Notes under the pieces: generated by a model | The model's database searches: none | What the model saw: only the letters and a program-made list of their open reading frames with translations | What the model was told of the DNA's origin: nothing | Translations under genes and position numbers: made by a program | Assembly: GCA_041645435.1 (NCBI GenBank) | Contig: JBAZQB010000001.1 | Span: forward strand, 124,001-188,000 | DNA from: Methanoregula sp. | GTDB lineage: Archaea; Halobacteriota; Methanomicrobia; Methanomicrobiales; Methanospirillaceae | Length of the DNA: 64,000 bases | Direction: 5' to 3' | Shown: positions 53,767 through 63,610 of the stretch, one piece after another | Numbering within the stretch: the stretch's first letter is position 1 | Layout of the letters: each line of letters starts with the position of its first letter

Positions 53767-54618
53767 CTAACAGAATATTTTGAAGAATGCCTTACAGAAA
53801 TAGGGTATGGAATTGAGAGGGTGGCCGGATTGCCAAACCCGTATACCTGCGTGAAATACTATCATCATCTTCCTTTTTTGATAGGATAGTTTTTCTTCAA
53901 GATGTGGAGAATCATTGTGCCTGAAATACTTCATTACTACTTTTTCTTCAGCAAGCATTTGTCTTTTAACATTACCACTGGCGTTTTTACCGTGTACCGT
54001 ATACTCCCCGAGTACCTCCGGTATAAATCCCCATTTGATGTTATTTTTTGAAAGACGGAGCCATAGTTCATAATCTTCTGCTGCTACTATCTCGGGATCT
54101 TCAGAAAACACACCATTTCTGTCGAAAGATTGCTTTTTTATCATAACCGCAGATGTTGCAATTTCTGAGTTTCCATTATACAGGAGTGTTTTATAAAAAT
54201 TCTGATGGGATGGTGCGGGAATTAATTTTTTTTGTAAGATGCCATCTTTTCGGATCCAGAGTCCGTGACAGACTGCATCAGCGCCTTGTTTGAAGTTCTT
54301 GAGGCATATTGATAATTTTGATGAATACCATAAATCATCAGAATCCAAAAATGCGATAATATCTGATTTTGCCAGATGAATTCCGTAATTTCTTGATGCG
54401 GCGATTATTCCCTTATTTGATAATAAGACATGTTTGATTCTCGTATCGTTGATTGATTCAATAATATCCTTTGTGTTATCCTCCGAATAATTATCTACAA
54501 TAATTGCTTCCCAATCCTGGAATGTCTGGTTAATCACGGATTGTAATGCCATCTGTAACAAATCTGCCTGATTATACGTTGGTATAATTATCGATACGAC
54601 CGGCATAGGACTATTCAT
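53767..54618 (-). CDS. GT2 glycosyltransferase
   Basis: 283 residues. GT2 signature: VSIIIPTYNQADLLQMAL, VDNYSEDNTKDII, the metal-binding region IAFLDSDDLWY near 92-102, and AAEDYELWLRLS. It uses a nucleotide sugar on the cytoplasmic face. It starts 5 bases after the stop of the SDR gene upstream. Relatively AT-rich. Confidence 0.9.
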   Translation of the reverse strand: MNSPMPVVSIIIPTYNQADLLQMALQSVINQTFQDWEAIIVDNYSEDNTKDIIESINDTRIKHVLLSNKGIIAASRNYGIHLAKSDIIAFLDSDDLWYSSKLSICLKNFKQGADAVCHGLWIRKDGILQKKLIPAPSHQNFYKTLLYNGNSEIATSAVMIKKQSFDRNGVFSEDPEIVAAEDYELWLRLSKNNIKWGFIPEVLGEYTVHGKNASGNVKRQMLAEEKVVMKYFRHNDSPHLEEKLSYQKRKMMIVFHAGIRVWQSGHPLNSIPYFCKAFFKIFC

Positions 54619-54623
54619 CTCAA

Positions 54624-55586
54624 TCAGTGAACCGAAAAATGTTTTTGGCAGAATATAAGGGTATTATCAATTTCCTGTTCCAGATTCCCTTCTGGATAAT
54701 ATCCCGTTGACTTCAACTTCTCGATTAAATATTTTAATGGCACAGAATTCTCATTTGACGAGGGTTCCGGCCGCACTATTGGCGGTGTGAAATTAAACAT
54801 TAATTTACAGCGTTCCTGAATTTTTGTTGCAAGATGGATGATGGATATCGATTTATCCCCCCCCAAATTAAAAATCCCATCTCCAAGTGCGTCATCCTGC
54901 AATTGGATCATATGAGAAACCGCCCGTGCCACATCATGGAGTGTGATAAAATCTCTTTCTTGTAATCCTGATGTTTTGAGTCGCATCTCTCTGGTTGTTA
55001 TAGCCTGGCGGCAGAGATCATTTCCAATAAGTGACCATCTGTCAACTTTGGAATTGATAGGAGCACCAATACTATTGGAAAGTCTCAGAACAATACACTG
55101 TAATTTTTCCTGCCTGGTCGCTGCGAGGACAAAATCTTCCGCAGTACGATGCGATATTGCATAGGGATGAACCGGACGCGGAATTGTGGTTTCAGATATT
55201 GTACCTTCCAGGGGTGAGCGATAGATATGTGCCGTTGAGAAATAGATGAATCGTGTCACTCCGGCAGTTTCCGCTGATTTCACGAGTTTTTGTGTTCCAA
55301 GACCGTTGATGAGAAGAGCTTTTTCTGGATTTATTAAGGAATCTATCTCGTTCAATGCAGCAAAGTGGACGATTATATCAATATCTTCACAGGCATTTTT
55401 TATATCCTCATTATCAAGGATATCCAGTTTGATACAGTGATCTTCGGGAAGCCATTTTGGTAATTCTGCTGTTGCAGGATTCCTTGACGTGACAAAAATT
55501 TCAAAATCCGGATCCTTTGCCAGCCATTCGGCTACTCTCCCTCCAACGTATCCCAGGCCCCCGGTAAGGAGAATTGATTGTGTCAT
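54624..55586 (-). CDS. NAD-dependent nucleotide-sugar reductase/epimerase (SDR)
   Basis: 320 residues. GGLGYVGGRVAEWL, FSTAHIYRSP, and the YAISH in place of YxxxK: the expected Lys is replaced by His (HPYAISHRTAEDF). That change is unusual, since the Lys is catalytic in most SDRs. It overlaps the cupin gene by 4 bases and is likely the reductase or epimerase step of the CDP-sugar branch. Confidence 0.82.
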   Translation of the reverse strand: MTQSILLTGGLGYVGGRVAEWLAKDPDFEIFVTSRNPATAELPKWLPEDHCIKLDILDNEDIKNACEDIDIIVHFAALNEIDSLINPEKALLINGLGTQKLVKSAETAGVTRFIYFSTAHIYRSPLEGTISETTIPRPVHPYAISHRTAEDFVLAATRQEKLQCIVLRLSNSIGAPINSKVDRWSLIGNDLCRQAITTREMRLKTSGLQERDFITLHDVARAVSHMIQLQDDALGDGIFNLGGDKSISIIHLATKIQERCKLMFNFTPPIVRPEPSSNENSVPLKYLIEKLKSTGYYPEGNLEQEIDNTLIFCQKHFSVH

Positions 55587-56038
55587 TTATTTTGGAGCTC
55601 CCATCTGTAGGGAATACCGGGGTCATCGGAATTCTTACGTTCAATTTCATCGGGGTCATGAGGAATCGTTGAACAATTTGCTATAATTGAAGGGGTGGTT
55701 CCCACTCCTTTAAAGCCATTCCAGACAAGTGGGGGAATCTGAACAAGACAATAATTCTCCGGTCCAAGGAAAATTTCCTGCAGTTCTCCACGGGTCTTAC
55801 TGGAATTGCGATCATCATAGAGAACAAGTTTGATAGTGCCGAATGGGACTGCATAATTCAGGGTCATTTTCTTATGGATGTGCCATCCTTTGATCACCCC
55901 CGGGTATACGCATGAGAAATAGATCTCACCAAAACTGATGAATTCCGGGTCATCATTTCGTATCATATGCATAATTTTACCCCGTTCGTCAAGGATCTGC
56001 CGAAGAGGTTTAACCAAAACACCTTCAATCATCGTCAA
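55583..56038 (-). CDS. dTDP-4-dehydrorhamnose 3,5-epimerase-like cupin
   Basis: 151 residues. RmlC-type cupin: GEIYFSCVYPGVIKGWHIHKK, FGTIKLVLYDDR, VQIPPLVWNGFKGVG. The His in GWHIHKK corresponds to the catalytic His region. It would epimerise a 4-keto-6-deoxyhexose, probably the product of the CDP-glucose 4,6-dehydratase next to it (4-base overlap). It is shorter than RmlC (about 180). Confidence 0.85.
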   Translation of the reverse strand: MTMIEGVLVKPLRQILDERGKIMHMIRNDDPEFISFGEIYFSCVYPGVIKGWHIHKKMTLNYAVPFGTIKLVLYDDRNSSKTRGELQEIFLGPENYCLVQIPPLVWNGFKGVGTTPSIIANCSTIPHDPDEIERKNSDDPGIPYRWELQNK

Positions 56039-57099
56039 CTCTCCATATATTCAACAATCTGTTGCCTGGTAACAGATTCCGCGCTTTTTCCTGTTTTTAC
56101 GGATTTATACCAGTTTGCGGTCTGCTCGACCGTTTTTTCAAAACCCCATCTGGGATACCAGCCGAGATGGTGATGTGCCTTATCGCAATTCAGATGAAGA
56201 AGACCTGCTTCCGGTGGATCATTGTCTTTTTTGGTGATTTTAATTTCCCCTGCACCCCAAACCGAAATCAGTTCTTTTGCAACATCCTGTACCGTATGCA
56301 TTTCCCGGCTTTCAGGGCCAAAATTATAGGATCCACTGTACTGCTTGGGGTTGTCATACATACGTGAAGCAAGGAGAAGATAGCCGGACAATGGTTCCAG
56401 TACGTGTTGCCAGGGTCTGGTGGCATAAGGATTTCTTAATTCAATCGGTTTGTTATTTTGGAGGGCTCTGATGCAATCAGGTACAATCCGATCATTGGAC
56501 CAGTCTCCACCCCCGATTACGTTTCCTGCCCTGACACTTGCAGCTCCGAATTGTGACCTGTCGTTGAAAAAGGAGTCCTGATATGCAGAGTATACGATTT
56601 CGGCAGCTGCTTTTGAAGCACTGTAAGGATCTTTTCCGCCCAGTTCATCATTCTCCCGATATCCCCAGCACCATTCTTTATTTTTATAACATTTATCGGA
56701 GGTTATTGTGATCAGGACTTTTACAGAAGGGGTAAACCGGACGGTTTCAAGAATATTGACTGTTCCTCCGATATTCGTATCGAAAGTGAGTTTCGGCTCA
56801 TTATAGGATTTTCGTACAAGCGGTTGGGCTGCGAGATGAAAAACAAACTCCGGTTGAATTTTTTTTATGAAGTCGCTGATCTGGGCAAACTCTCGAATAT
56901 CCCCATCCTTATGATGAATCAGTTTTTCGAGTCCTAGTGCAGCGTAATGATCATAGTCTCTCTCAGGATGCAGGGCAAATCCATAAACCTCTGCACCAAG
57001 GTAATGGAGCCAATATGCCAGCCATGAACCTTTGAAACCGGTATCTCCGGTAATCAGTATTTTTTTTTTCTTAAAGATCTCGAAAACGGAATTCACCAT
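56035..57099 (-). CDS. rfbG: CDP-glucose 4,6-dehydratase
   Basis: 354 residues. SDR with TGDTGFKGSWLAYWLHYLGAEVYG, typical of RfbG; ITSDKCYKNKEW; PYSASKAAAE; RAGNVIGGGDWSNDRIVPD; and RPWQHVLEPLSGYL. It makes CDP-4-keto-6-deoxyglucose. Overlaps rfbF by 7 bases. RfbH, which leads to 3,6-dideoxy sugars, is not in the window. Confidence 0.95.
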   Translation of the reverse strand: MVNSVFEIFKKKKILITGDTGFKGSWLAYWLHYLGAEVYGFALHPERDYDHYAALGLEKLIHHKDGDIREFAQISDFIKKIQPEFVFHLAAQPLVRKSYNEPKLTFDTNIGGTVNILETVRFTPSVKVLITITSDKCYKNKEWCWGYRENDELGGKDPYSASKAAAEIVYSAYQDSFFNDRSQFGAASVRAGNVIGGGDWSNDRIVPDCIRALQNNKPIELRNPYATRPWQHVLEPLSGYLLLASRMYDNPKQYSGSYNFGPESREMHTVQDVAKELISVWGAGEIKITKKDNDPPEAGLLHLNCDKAHHHLGWYPRWGFEKTVEQTANWYKSVKTGKSAESVTRQQIVEYMES

Positions 57100-57875
57100 A
57101 TCACCCAGGGAGCTTTCTTTTGTTCGTAGAGTTGATTGAGGAGCTGGTATTCCCGTGAAGTATCCATTGGTTGCCAGAACCCGTCATGCTTAAAGACCAT
57201 CATCTCGCCATCTGCAACAAGGTTCCGGAGAGGTTCTTGTTCAAAAATATTGTCTTCTCTGTCGTCAAGGTAATTGAATATCTCATTACGGCAGACAAAA
57301 AACCCTCCTGATATTCTTCCTCCGGTTGTCTGGGGCTTCTCATTAAACTCCGTAACAAGTCCATGATCATTGCATTGGAGTTCTCCGAATCGTCCCGGGG
57401 GTCTTACCCCGGTAACTGTGAGGATTTTCCCATGCGAATTATGGAAGTCGAGCAACTTATTAATGTCAATATTGCCGACCCCGTCCCCATAGGTCAGCAT
57501 AAAATTTTCCTCCCCTTTGAAGTATTTCATAACGCGTTTTATTCTTGCACCCGTCATTGCGTTCTGTCCGGTTTCAGCAAGTGTAACCTTCCAGTTTTCT
57601 GCTATCTGTTTGTTGTGATATTCAATGGGGGCCTTCCCACTCATATCAATGGTAAAATCCATTGTGTGGGAACGGTAATTCGCAAAATAATCCCGTATAA
57701 TGTCGCCCTTATACCCCAGGCATAAAACAAAATTATCATGTCCCCACGATGCATAATACTTCATAATATGCCAGAGAATGGGATATTCTCCGATAGGGAT
57801 CATTGGTTTAGGGATATTTTCAGCCACATCACGAATCCGGGTTCCATATCCTCCACATAAAATTCCTACTTTCAT
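57093..57875 (-). CDS. rfbF: Glucose-1-phosphate cytidylyltransferase
   Basis: 260 residues, the standard length. GGYGTRIRDVAENIPKPMIPIG, LTYGDGVGNIDI, and VTGVRPPGRFGEL are RfbF signatures. It forms CDP-glucose from CTP and glucose-1-phosphate. First step of the CDP branch; overlaps the GT4 gene by 4 bases. Confidence 0.95.
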   Translation of the reverse strand: MKVGILCGGYGTRIRDVAENIPKPMIPIGEYPILWHIMKYYASWGHDNFVLCLGYKGDIIRDYFANYRSHTMDFTIDMSGKAPIEYHNKQIAENWKVTLAETGQNAMTGARIKRVMKYFKGEENFMLTYGDGVGNIDINKLLDFHNSHGKILTVTGVRPPGRFGELQCNDHGLVTEFNEKPQTTGGRISGGFFVCRNEIFNYLDDREDNIFEQEPLRNLVADGEMMVFKHDGFWQPMDTSREYQLLNQLYEQKKAPWVIW

Positions 57876-59125
57876 AATGGCATCTCCTCAATAAGATGTT
57901 TGTATAATTCGTTGTAATGTTCTATTGCAATTTTTTCCGTGAATTCATTATCAAATCTCATTTTTGCATTTTTTCCAAGGGTTATCCTAAGATCTTTACT
58001 GCCAACTATTTTTTTTATTGCATCCATTAAACCTGGTATGTCTTTAGGTTTAACAAGAATACCTGATTTCATATGTTCTATCTGTTCCGGGATGCCCGAA
58101 AAGTTGCTGGCAATTATCGGTTTGCAAAGACTCATTGATTCAAGAATGATATTGGGAAAATCTTCATTCTTCACTGATGGAAGGATGATAAAATCTGACG
58201 CATTCATCAGGTTAAATATCTGCATTTCATAGGGAATGAAAAGAACATTATTTTCTAATTCCTGTTCCTTTACAAAATGTTTCAATCTTTTTTCATCTTT
58301 TCCGGTTCCTTCGATTATGCAAAAAGGCATTTCTTTCGTGCCGTACGTATCTTTGAATAGTTTCAATGCCTGGAACAGGTACATCTGACCTTTGCGTTCA
58401 TCAAGAATCGCGATTACAGAAAAAAAGAGACGGTTTTTTGGGATACCCAATCTCTGAATAACCTGTTCGCGGGTTTCAGTAACCACACGACCGGTAATAC
58501 CATTGTGAATACATGAAATCTTAGATTGAGGCACTCCGAGATTTTTATGTAATTTGTGCCCGGCATACTGCGACCCGGTCACAAATACTGCCACTCGTTT
58601 TATAACAACCCGATCCAATAAATAATCCAGCCATCGTTCGGGAGATTGATACCCTTGGGCGATATTGTTTACAACAAATATAATCCTCTGGACGCCACAT
58701 AGTTTTGCAGCAAAAACCATAGCGATTGCTGAATATGACCCGGGATATCCTCCATTATTCACATGAAGGATATCAATTTTGGTTTTTTGTAACATTTTCC
58801 TCAATTTGATAATATTTACAAAAAGGAAAATATACTTGATTAGCAGGAGGTTGATGAGAATTTTTAATGGTTTGTGACAGATTTTCCAACGGATTGAATC
58901 TGCCAGATTATACAAATCAAAGTGATCGTAGATATGAACCGGGATTTTTTCAATAGATGTAAAAATCCTTTTATTCATCCCATTTTCGTATTCGGGTGTA
59001 TATCTATAGATAAATGATACATTATACGACTCCAGGAATTCTTTACTATTGAAAAAATTTGCAAGCATATTTTCACAGCCTGCAAAAAACGGGCAATCAG
59101 AATAAAAAAGAATCGATGGTTTCAA
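57872..59125 (-). CDS. GT4 glycosyltransferase
   Basis: 417 residues. N-terminal fold with a Gly-rich acceptor loop (DCPFFAGCENMLANFF) and the C-terminal GT4 domain (SCIHNGITGRVVTETREQVIQRL-like region; LDERKGQMYLFQALKLF; LPSVKNEDFPNIILESMSL with EX7E). A hydrophobic stretch near 88-105 may tie it to the membrane. It transfers a nucleotide sugar to the glycan. AT-rich. Confidence 0.9.
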   Translation of the reverse strand: MKPSILFYSDCPFFAGCENMLANFFNSKEFLESYNVSFIYRYTPEYENGMNKRIFTSIEKIPVHIYDHFDLYNLADSIRWKICHKPLKILINLLLIKYIFLFVNIIKLRKMLQKTKIDILHVNNGGYPGSYSAIAMVFAAKLCGVQRIIFVVNNIAQGYQSPERWLDYLLDRVVIKRVAVFVTGSQYAGHKLHKNLGVPQSKISCIHNGITGRVVTETREQVIQRLGIPKNRLFFSVIAILDERKGQMYLFQALKLFKDTYGTKEMPFCIIEGTGKDEKRLKHFVKEQELENNVLFIPYEMQIFNLMNASDFIILPSVKNEDFPNIILESMSLCKPIIASNFSGIPEQIEHMKSGILVKPKDIPGLMDAIKKIVGSKDLRITLGKNAKMRFDNEFTEKIAIEHYNELYKHLIEEMPL

Positions 59126-60078
59126 AGGAATTTCACTCCGCGGTAATAGGCAATTGTCTCTTTAAGACCATCTTCTAGCGAAGTCTTTGCTTTCCAACCC
59201 AAAATGTCCTCAGCTTTCTTTACATCCACATAATACTCCATTACTTCGTTTTTCCTGTACGGCTTTTTCCCGATATTGACAAAACCGTTTTTACCAATCA
59301 GTTTCTCAATTTTTTCTGCGATATCTGCGATTTTTATCGGAACACTACTTCCAATATTGATTATCTGGCCCTGTGCTTGAGTATTTCTGGAGGCGAGGAT
59401 TAGCGCTTCAACAAGATCTGTAACATATATAAAATCCCGGGTCTGCTCACCCAGGGTCATTTCAAATGGTTTATCCTCAAGAAGTGATGTTATAAGCGAT
59501 GGCAAAAACATATCCGTTCCCTGACCCGGACCATATGCCAAAGTAGGACGTATGATAGTAACCGGAAGATCGAAAAGGTCAGAAAACAATTCCCCCATAT
59601 GTGAGACACATACTTTTGAAAACGAGTACGGTGTGACAGGACACTCCCGGAATTTTTCTGTAAATGGAGGTATCGTATTTCCATATTCTTCTGCAGTACC
59701 AAGAGTTACTATTGACTTTACGGAGTTCTCATCGTTTGCCGCAGAAAAAATATTTAACGTTCCCATTAAATTTGTGTCGATTGATGAATAGAATGCCTGA
59801 ACTGTCTCATTTCTATCCTTGTAAGCTGCGAGATGAAAAATATACTCCGGTTGATACGACTCTATGCATTGCCGGATAGCATGAGTATCCTTAATGTCAA
59901 CAATGCATTGCCGAACATCTCTTGGGAAATCATTATTATTTCTGCTGATTGTCGCTATGTGACTGCCGTATGCTCGTAATTGATGCAGTAAATGCCTGCC
60001 GATAAACCCACTAGCACCGGTGATTAGGACCCTTTTATCCCGGAAGATGATTTCAGAATTATCCATGTTTTCCATCAT
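59122..60078 (-). CDS. NAD-dependent nucleotide-sugar epimerase/dehydratase (SDR)
   Basis: 318 residues. GASGFIGRHLLHQL, TLGTAEEYGNT, YSFSKV as YxxxK, RPTLAYGPGQGTDMF, DFIYVTDLVEALI. Close to GDP-mannose or UDP-glucose epimerase-dehydratase types; exact substrate open. Overlaps the GT4 gene by 4 bases. Confidence 0.86.
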   Translation of the reverse strand: MMENMDNSEIIFRDKRVLITGASGFIGRHLLHQLRAYGSHIATISRNNNDFPRDVRQCIVDIKDTHAIRQCIESYQPEYIFHLAAYKDRNETVQAFYSSIDTNLMGTLNIFSAANDENSVKSIVTLGTAEEYGNTIPPFTEKFRECPVTPYSFSKVCVSHMGELFSDLFDLPVTIIRPTLAYGPGQGTDMFLPSLITSLLEDKPFEMTLGEQTRDFIYVTDLVEALILASRNTQAQGQIINIGSSVPIKIADIAEKIEKLIGKNGFVNIGKKPYRKNEVMEYYVDVKKAEDILGWKAKTSLEDGLKETIAYYRGVKFL

Positions 60079-60127
60079 GTTTTACATTTATGAGGATTAA
60101 AATACGTTCTCAATACGTCATTTTCTA

Positions 60128-61675
60128 TTATTGCATAGGTTCTTCCTTTTCAGCTATCTGTTTATTTCGATACATCTGGAGATATTCTACAAATGGAGCC
60201 GCAATCATCATCCGGATAAAGGAATACACATACTGGAACCTTCTGGGAGAGCATACGATTTTTTTCCAGTATCTCCTGTCACTTTTCAATACTGATATTT
60301 CAAATGGGGTATAAACACCAAATTTGAACTGGAAATAATAGAGGAGTTTTTGTAACGAGACGGAGTGATACGCCATTCGGTAATCATCACTCGGAAGGAG
60401 TCGGTTCAGATTTTTATAATCCTCTCTTCCTATTGGTTTTTTTATGTATTTTTCAAAAAACATTGTTCCGGGATAAGGCTGGGTTACACCTACCGACACA
60501 AAAGTGGGGTTGATCTCTTTGAGAAGTGTATCTGTCATCAGGATATCTTCTTCGGTTTCTGTAGGTAGATTCAGGAGAATATTTGCAAAAGTACGTATCC
60601 TGTATTTCTTACATAACGCAAAGGCTTTGTAAATCTGATCAACGGTAATTCCTTTTCTGATAATTTTTAACAGTTTGGGTGATCCTGTCTCGACACCAAA
60701 GTCGAGTTGGAGGCAACCGGAATTTTTCATCAATTCCAATAAATGTTCATTTTTGAAACAACTGCTGTTTACTCTCGTTTCAGCAGCCCAGAGCATTGTG
60801 AGACCGCTGTTCCGGTACGCCTCACAAAATTCAGTTACATCGTTTTCAGTGATACCGAACGTGTCATCCATTATATAAAAAAAATCAAAACCGTATTTTT
60901 TTTCAAGAATTTCCAGTTCCCTGATAACCATCTCAACGGGTCTTTTTCTTACAAAAGACTGTCCTTCCGGACAGCTATTGGCATTCCACACGGAATTGGC
61001 AGCACAAAATCCACATTTAAATGGACATCCTCTTCCAGTATAAATAACAGCACAAGACGCCGGCATTCTGCGGATAATATATTTTGTCGGTTTTGCATAT
61101 CGGGCTGTATCGATTTTATGATAGGCAGGCATCCCACAATCTTTTAAATCCATTATCTCGCGTTTATCTGTTGTAAAGCATTTGCCGTCATCTAAAAAAC
61201 TGATGCCATGTATTTTGCTTAATTTTGATCTATCCAAACCATTATCCAAAATCTCTTTAAGGGTGATCTCCCCTTCGCCCATCACTGCAATATCGAACGG
61301 GGATCCGGGAAAAATAAAATCATGAGGACATATTGAAGGATGAGCGTTTCCCACGATTATGGCAATCCCTGTCTCCTTTTTAATGATTCCAGCTAGGGAA
61401 TGTGACTGTTCAAAATCTGTCACAAATGTTGCCAATCCCACAAATCTCGGTTTTGTTCGTTTCAGATAATCGACAACTGCCTTGCTATAGTGATCTTCAT
61501 CTCGAATAGATTCATTAAAAATCTCACAATTATATCCTTCTTTTTCTAGAAATCCTGCCAAGTATAAAAAATAAAATGGCATATATTCGCTGTTTACATT
61601 TGTCGGGGAAACAATGAATGAAATATCACATATGTTCTTGTCGATTTGTGATTCGTGTTCTGTTATATTCTTCAT
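60128..61675 (-). CDS. Radical SAM protein with B12-binding-like domain
   Basis: 515 residues. An N-terminal Rossmann-like cobalamin-type domain at about 15-150 (ISFIVSPTNVNSEYMPFYFLYLAGFLEKEGY; GNAHPSICP) precedes the radical SAM core with CPFKCGFC near 218-225 (YTGRGCPFKCGFCAAN). DxHxxG is not seen, so B12 may be bound base-off or not at all. Such proteins of the BchE/methyltransferase type methylate or rearrange unactivated carbons; in a glycan locus a sugar or lipid is a likely target. It overlaps the methyltransferase by 4 bases. Confidence 0.9.
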   Translation of the reverse strand: MKNITEHESQIDKNICDISFIVSPTNVNSEYMPFYFLYLAGFLEKEGYNCEIFNESIRDEDHYSKAVVDYLKRTKPRFVGLATFVTDFEQSHSLAGIIKKETGIAIIVGNAHPSICPHDFIFPGSPFDIAVMGEGEITLKEILDNGLDRSKLSKIHGISFLDDGKCFTTDKREIMDLKDCGMPAYHKIDTARYAKPTKYIIRRMPASCAVIYTGRGCPFKCGFCAANSVWNANSCPEGQSFVRKRPVEMVIRELEILEKKYGFDFFYIMDDTFGITENDVTEFCEAYRNSGLTMLWAAETRVNSSCFKNEHLLELMKNSGCLQLDFGVETGSPKLLKIIRKGITVDQIYKAFALCKKYRIRTFANILLNLPTETEEDILMTDTLLKEINPTFVSVGVTQPYPGTMFFEKYIKKPIGREDYKNLNRLLPSDDYRMAYHSVSLQKLLYYFQFKFGVYTPFEISVLKSDRRYWKKIVCSPRRFQYVYSFIRMMIAAPFVEYLQMYRNKQIAEKEEPMQ

Positions 61676-62232
61676 TGGTTATCCTCTGGTTTTATCGTCA
61701 TGAGATAGAACGTCAGTTGATCTAAAGGGAAGAAATGACTTGCATATTGTTCATAAAACCTTGGATATTTGTTGCAAAAAGGTAAAATAAATCTACTAAT
61801 CAAACCGTTAATACCTCTTTTTGGAAAATCTTCATTAAATACAATTTTTTTTGTTTCAAAGAGGCTCTCTGAATAATTATATAATGTATGATGGATGTGG
61901 TTTGGATCAAAATAACTGAATGAATCTACGGTGAAGTAGTGTTTATGGGTAGGATCAATATATGCATACCGGGATCGAAAATAGGGCACTTTAATAACAA
62001 TAATTCCGTCTGGCTTACTGATACGGTGAATTTCCTCCATCACGGTTACTACATTTTCAAGATGTTCGATGACATTATCTGCAAATATCTCATCAAATGT
62101 TGATTCTGCTAACGGATAGGGGGTTTTATTCAGGTCATGGATGATGTCAGCATCGGTTTTGGGATTGATATCAATTCCAATTGCACCCTGCATTTTTTTG
62201 TTTCCACATCCGAGATCGAGTGTTGTTTTCAT
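61672..62232 (-). CDS. SAM-dependent methyltransferase
   Basis: About 186 residues from ATG 62232, directly before the first motif (TTLDLGCGNKKMQGAIGIDINP). Class I fold: LDLGCG, the acidic GIDIN loop, IFADNVIEHLENV, and IIVIKVPYF. Upstream start at 62256 would add eight residues. Probable target a sugar of the glycan (inference). Confidence 0.87.
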   Translation of the reverse strand: MKTTLDLGCGNKKMQGAIGIDINPKTDADIIHDLNKTPYPLAESTFDEIFADNVIEHLENVVTVMEEIHRISKPDGIIVIKVPYFRSRYAYIDPTHKHYFTVDSFSYFDPNHIHHTLYNYSESLFETKKIVFNEDFPKRGINGLISRFILPFCNKYPRFYEQYASHFFPLDQLTFYLMTIKPEDNQ

Positions 62233-62256
62233 CGTATCCTGTCCCAGAAATATCAA

Positions 62257-62390
62257 ATTAGACTAAGCTGATCCTTTTAATTCAATATACCTTCCAATCC
62301 TTAATAATGAAACGTGGTTATCCTGTCACCCTGTTACCGGTATACCATGCCTCTTTTTAAAACCGGACATCTATGAGTGGGAAAATGTTA
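62257..62390. other. Intergenic gap in glycan locus
   Basis: 134 to 158 bases between the methyltransferase and the SGNH gene. It holds T/A-rich sequence only; a promoter for the downstream operon is likely. Nothing else is seen. Confidence 0.35.
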
Positions 62391-63590
62391 TTATTTGTTT
62401 ATTTTTTTCAGATAATCAATAATCGGGAGCGAAATATTTTCAGCAAGCAACCTCATGCCCTCGGGAGAAAAATGAATTGAATCTACAAAATATCGGTCTT
62501 CATAAGGAAATAAAACGTTGTTATCTACGAGTGGAATTGCATGTTTTTCGGCAATTTCTTTCATTGCACTATTTTCCAGTAATACTCCTTGATGATATTT
62601 GAGATGAATTTTGCTATTTTTTACATCCTCATACATGTAATGACAAAATGTTGATAAAAATACTGCGATTCCATTTGATTGACATAAATTAACAATATGT
62701 TCAATATTGCGTTTATACGTCTGGGTCCCTTGAAACTCAGAGTTAATATCAATTTTTCCACGCGATATTGATTCCAGGAGTGTCTGCCTGATATCACCCC
62801 CTATCAGATTATTCACAAAAAAATTGTATAATGCTATCGGCAAATCCGGAAAGAATGAAGATATTTGGTAATATGGCCATACCTCCCCCAGGTTTCTTTT
62901 TGCATGCGAATAATCGCTTTTAAAACCCGGTGTTAATGAGGGAACCAGATCGTTATACCCATGATATATAACGATTATGTCCGGTCGTGTATCAATCAGG
63001 TTCAATGTAAAATCGATTAGTATTTCGGTGCTCGTTCTGCCCCCCACTCCGCAGTTATTTACCTCAATTTTTTTATCTGGAAATTTTTCTTTCAGAATCC
63101 TCTCTAGTTCAAGGGGATAACTAAATTTTTCCCCCCCAGAATCAAGATAATTTCCTGTAGTCGAAGCGCCCAGGCAATTGATACGGATGAGATCTTTTGG
63201 TTTGGGAATTCCGATGTCCCTATCCCCGTTAGGTCCATTAATATACCCCATATTGTTGGTCACATATCGACCAAAGGTATATCTGTTTTCCCTGTTCAGC
63301 GGATATGTTGCCACTGTCGTTCTAGGGGTGGGAAAATTCTTTTTATTGACATATGGGAGATAGGGATGAGGTTCAACAAATATTTCCTTAAAGGGAATTT
63401 TCGGTTGAAAAATATATTTGTTTCCGGTTTTTATCCAGTACGCAACCCGAAAGGATATTTCGCATATTATTAATGCAATCGCAAAACCCAATACTGCGAT
63501 AAGTGGATTGAATGCCATTAACAAAAATATTGGAATTGAAATTATGCCAATTGCAACGATAATGCAAGAAATAAAAATTCTGGAATTCAT
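62391..63590 (-). CDS. Membrane-anchored SGNH/GDSL hydrolase
   Basis: About 399 residues from ATG 63590 (MNSRIFISCIIVAIGIIS). Two hydrophobic segments lie in the first 50 residues. SGNH blocks: INCLGASTTG (Ser nucleophile), NNCGVGGRT (Gly), YHGYNDL (Asn) and DSIHFSPEG (Asp/His). Such proteins add or remove O-acetyl groups on glycans. A GTG at 63617 could give nine more residues. It follows the small gene at 63611 closely. Confidence 0.85.
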   Translation of the reverse strand: MNSRIFISCIIVAIGIISIPIFLLMAFNPLIAVLGFAIALIICEISFRVAYWIKTGNKYIFQPKIPFKEIFVEPHPYLPYVNKKNFPTPRTTVATYPLNRENRYTFGRYVTNNMGYINGPNGDRDIGIPKPKDLIRINCLGASTTGNYLDSGGEKFSYPLELERILKEKFPDKKIEVNNCGVGGRTSTEILIDFTLNLIDTRPDIIVIYHGYNDLVPSLTPGFKSDYSHAKRNLGEVWPYYQISSFFPDLPIALYNFFVNNLIGGDIRQTLLESISRGKIDINSEFQGTQTYKRNIEHIVNLCQSNGIAVFLSTFCHYMYEDVKNSKIHLKYHQGVLLENSAMKEIAEKHAIPLVDNNVLFPYEDRYFVDSIHFSPEGMRLLAENISLPIIDYLKKINK

Positions 63591-63610
63591 AATCTGTTCC
63601 AAAGATATTG

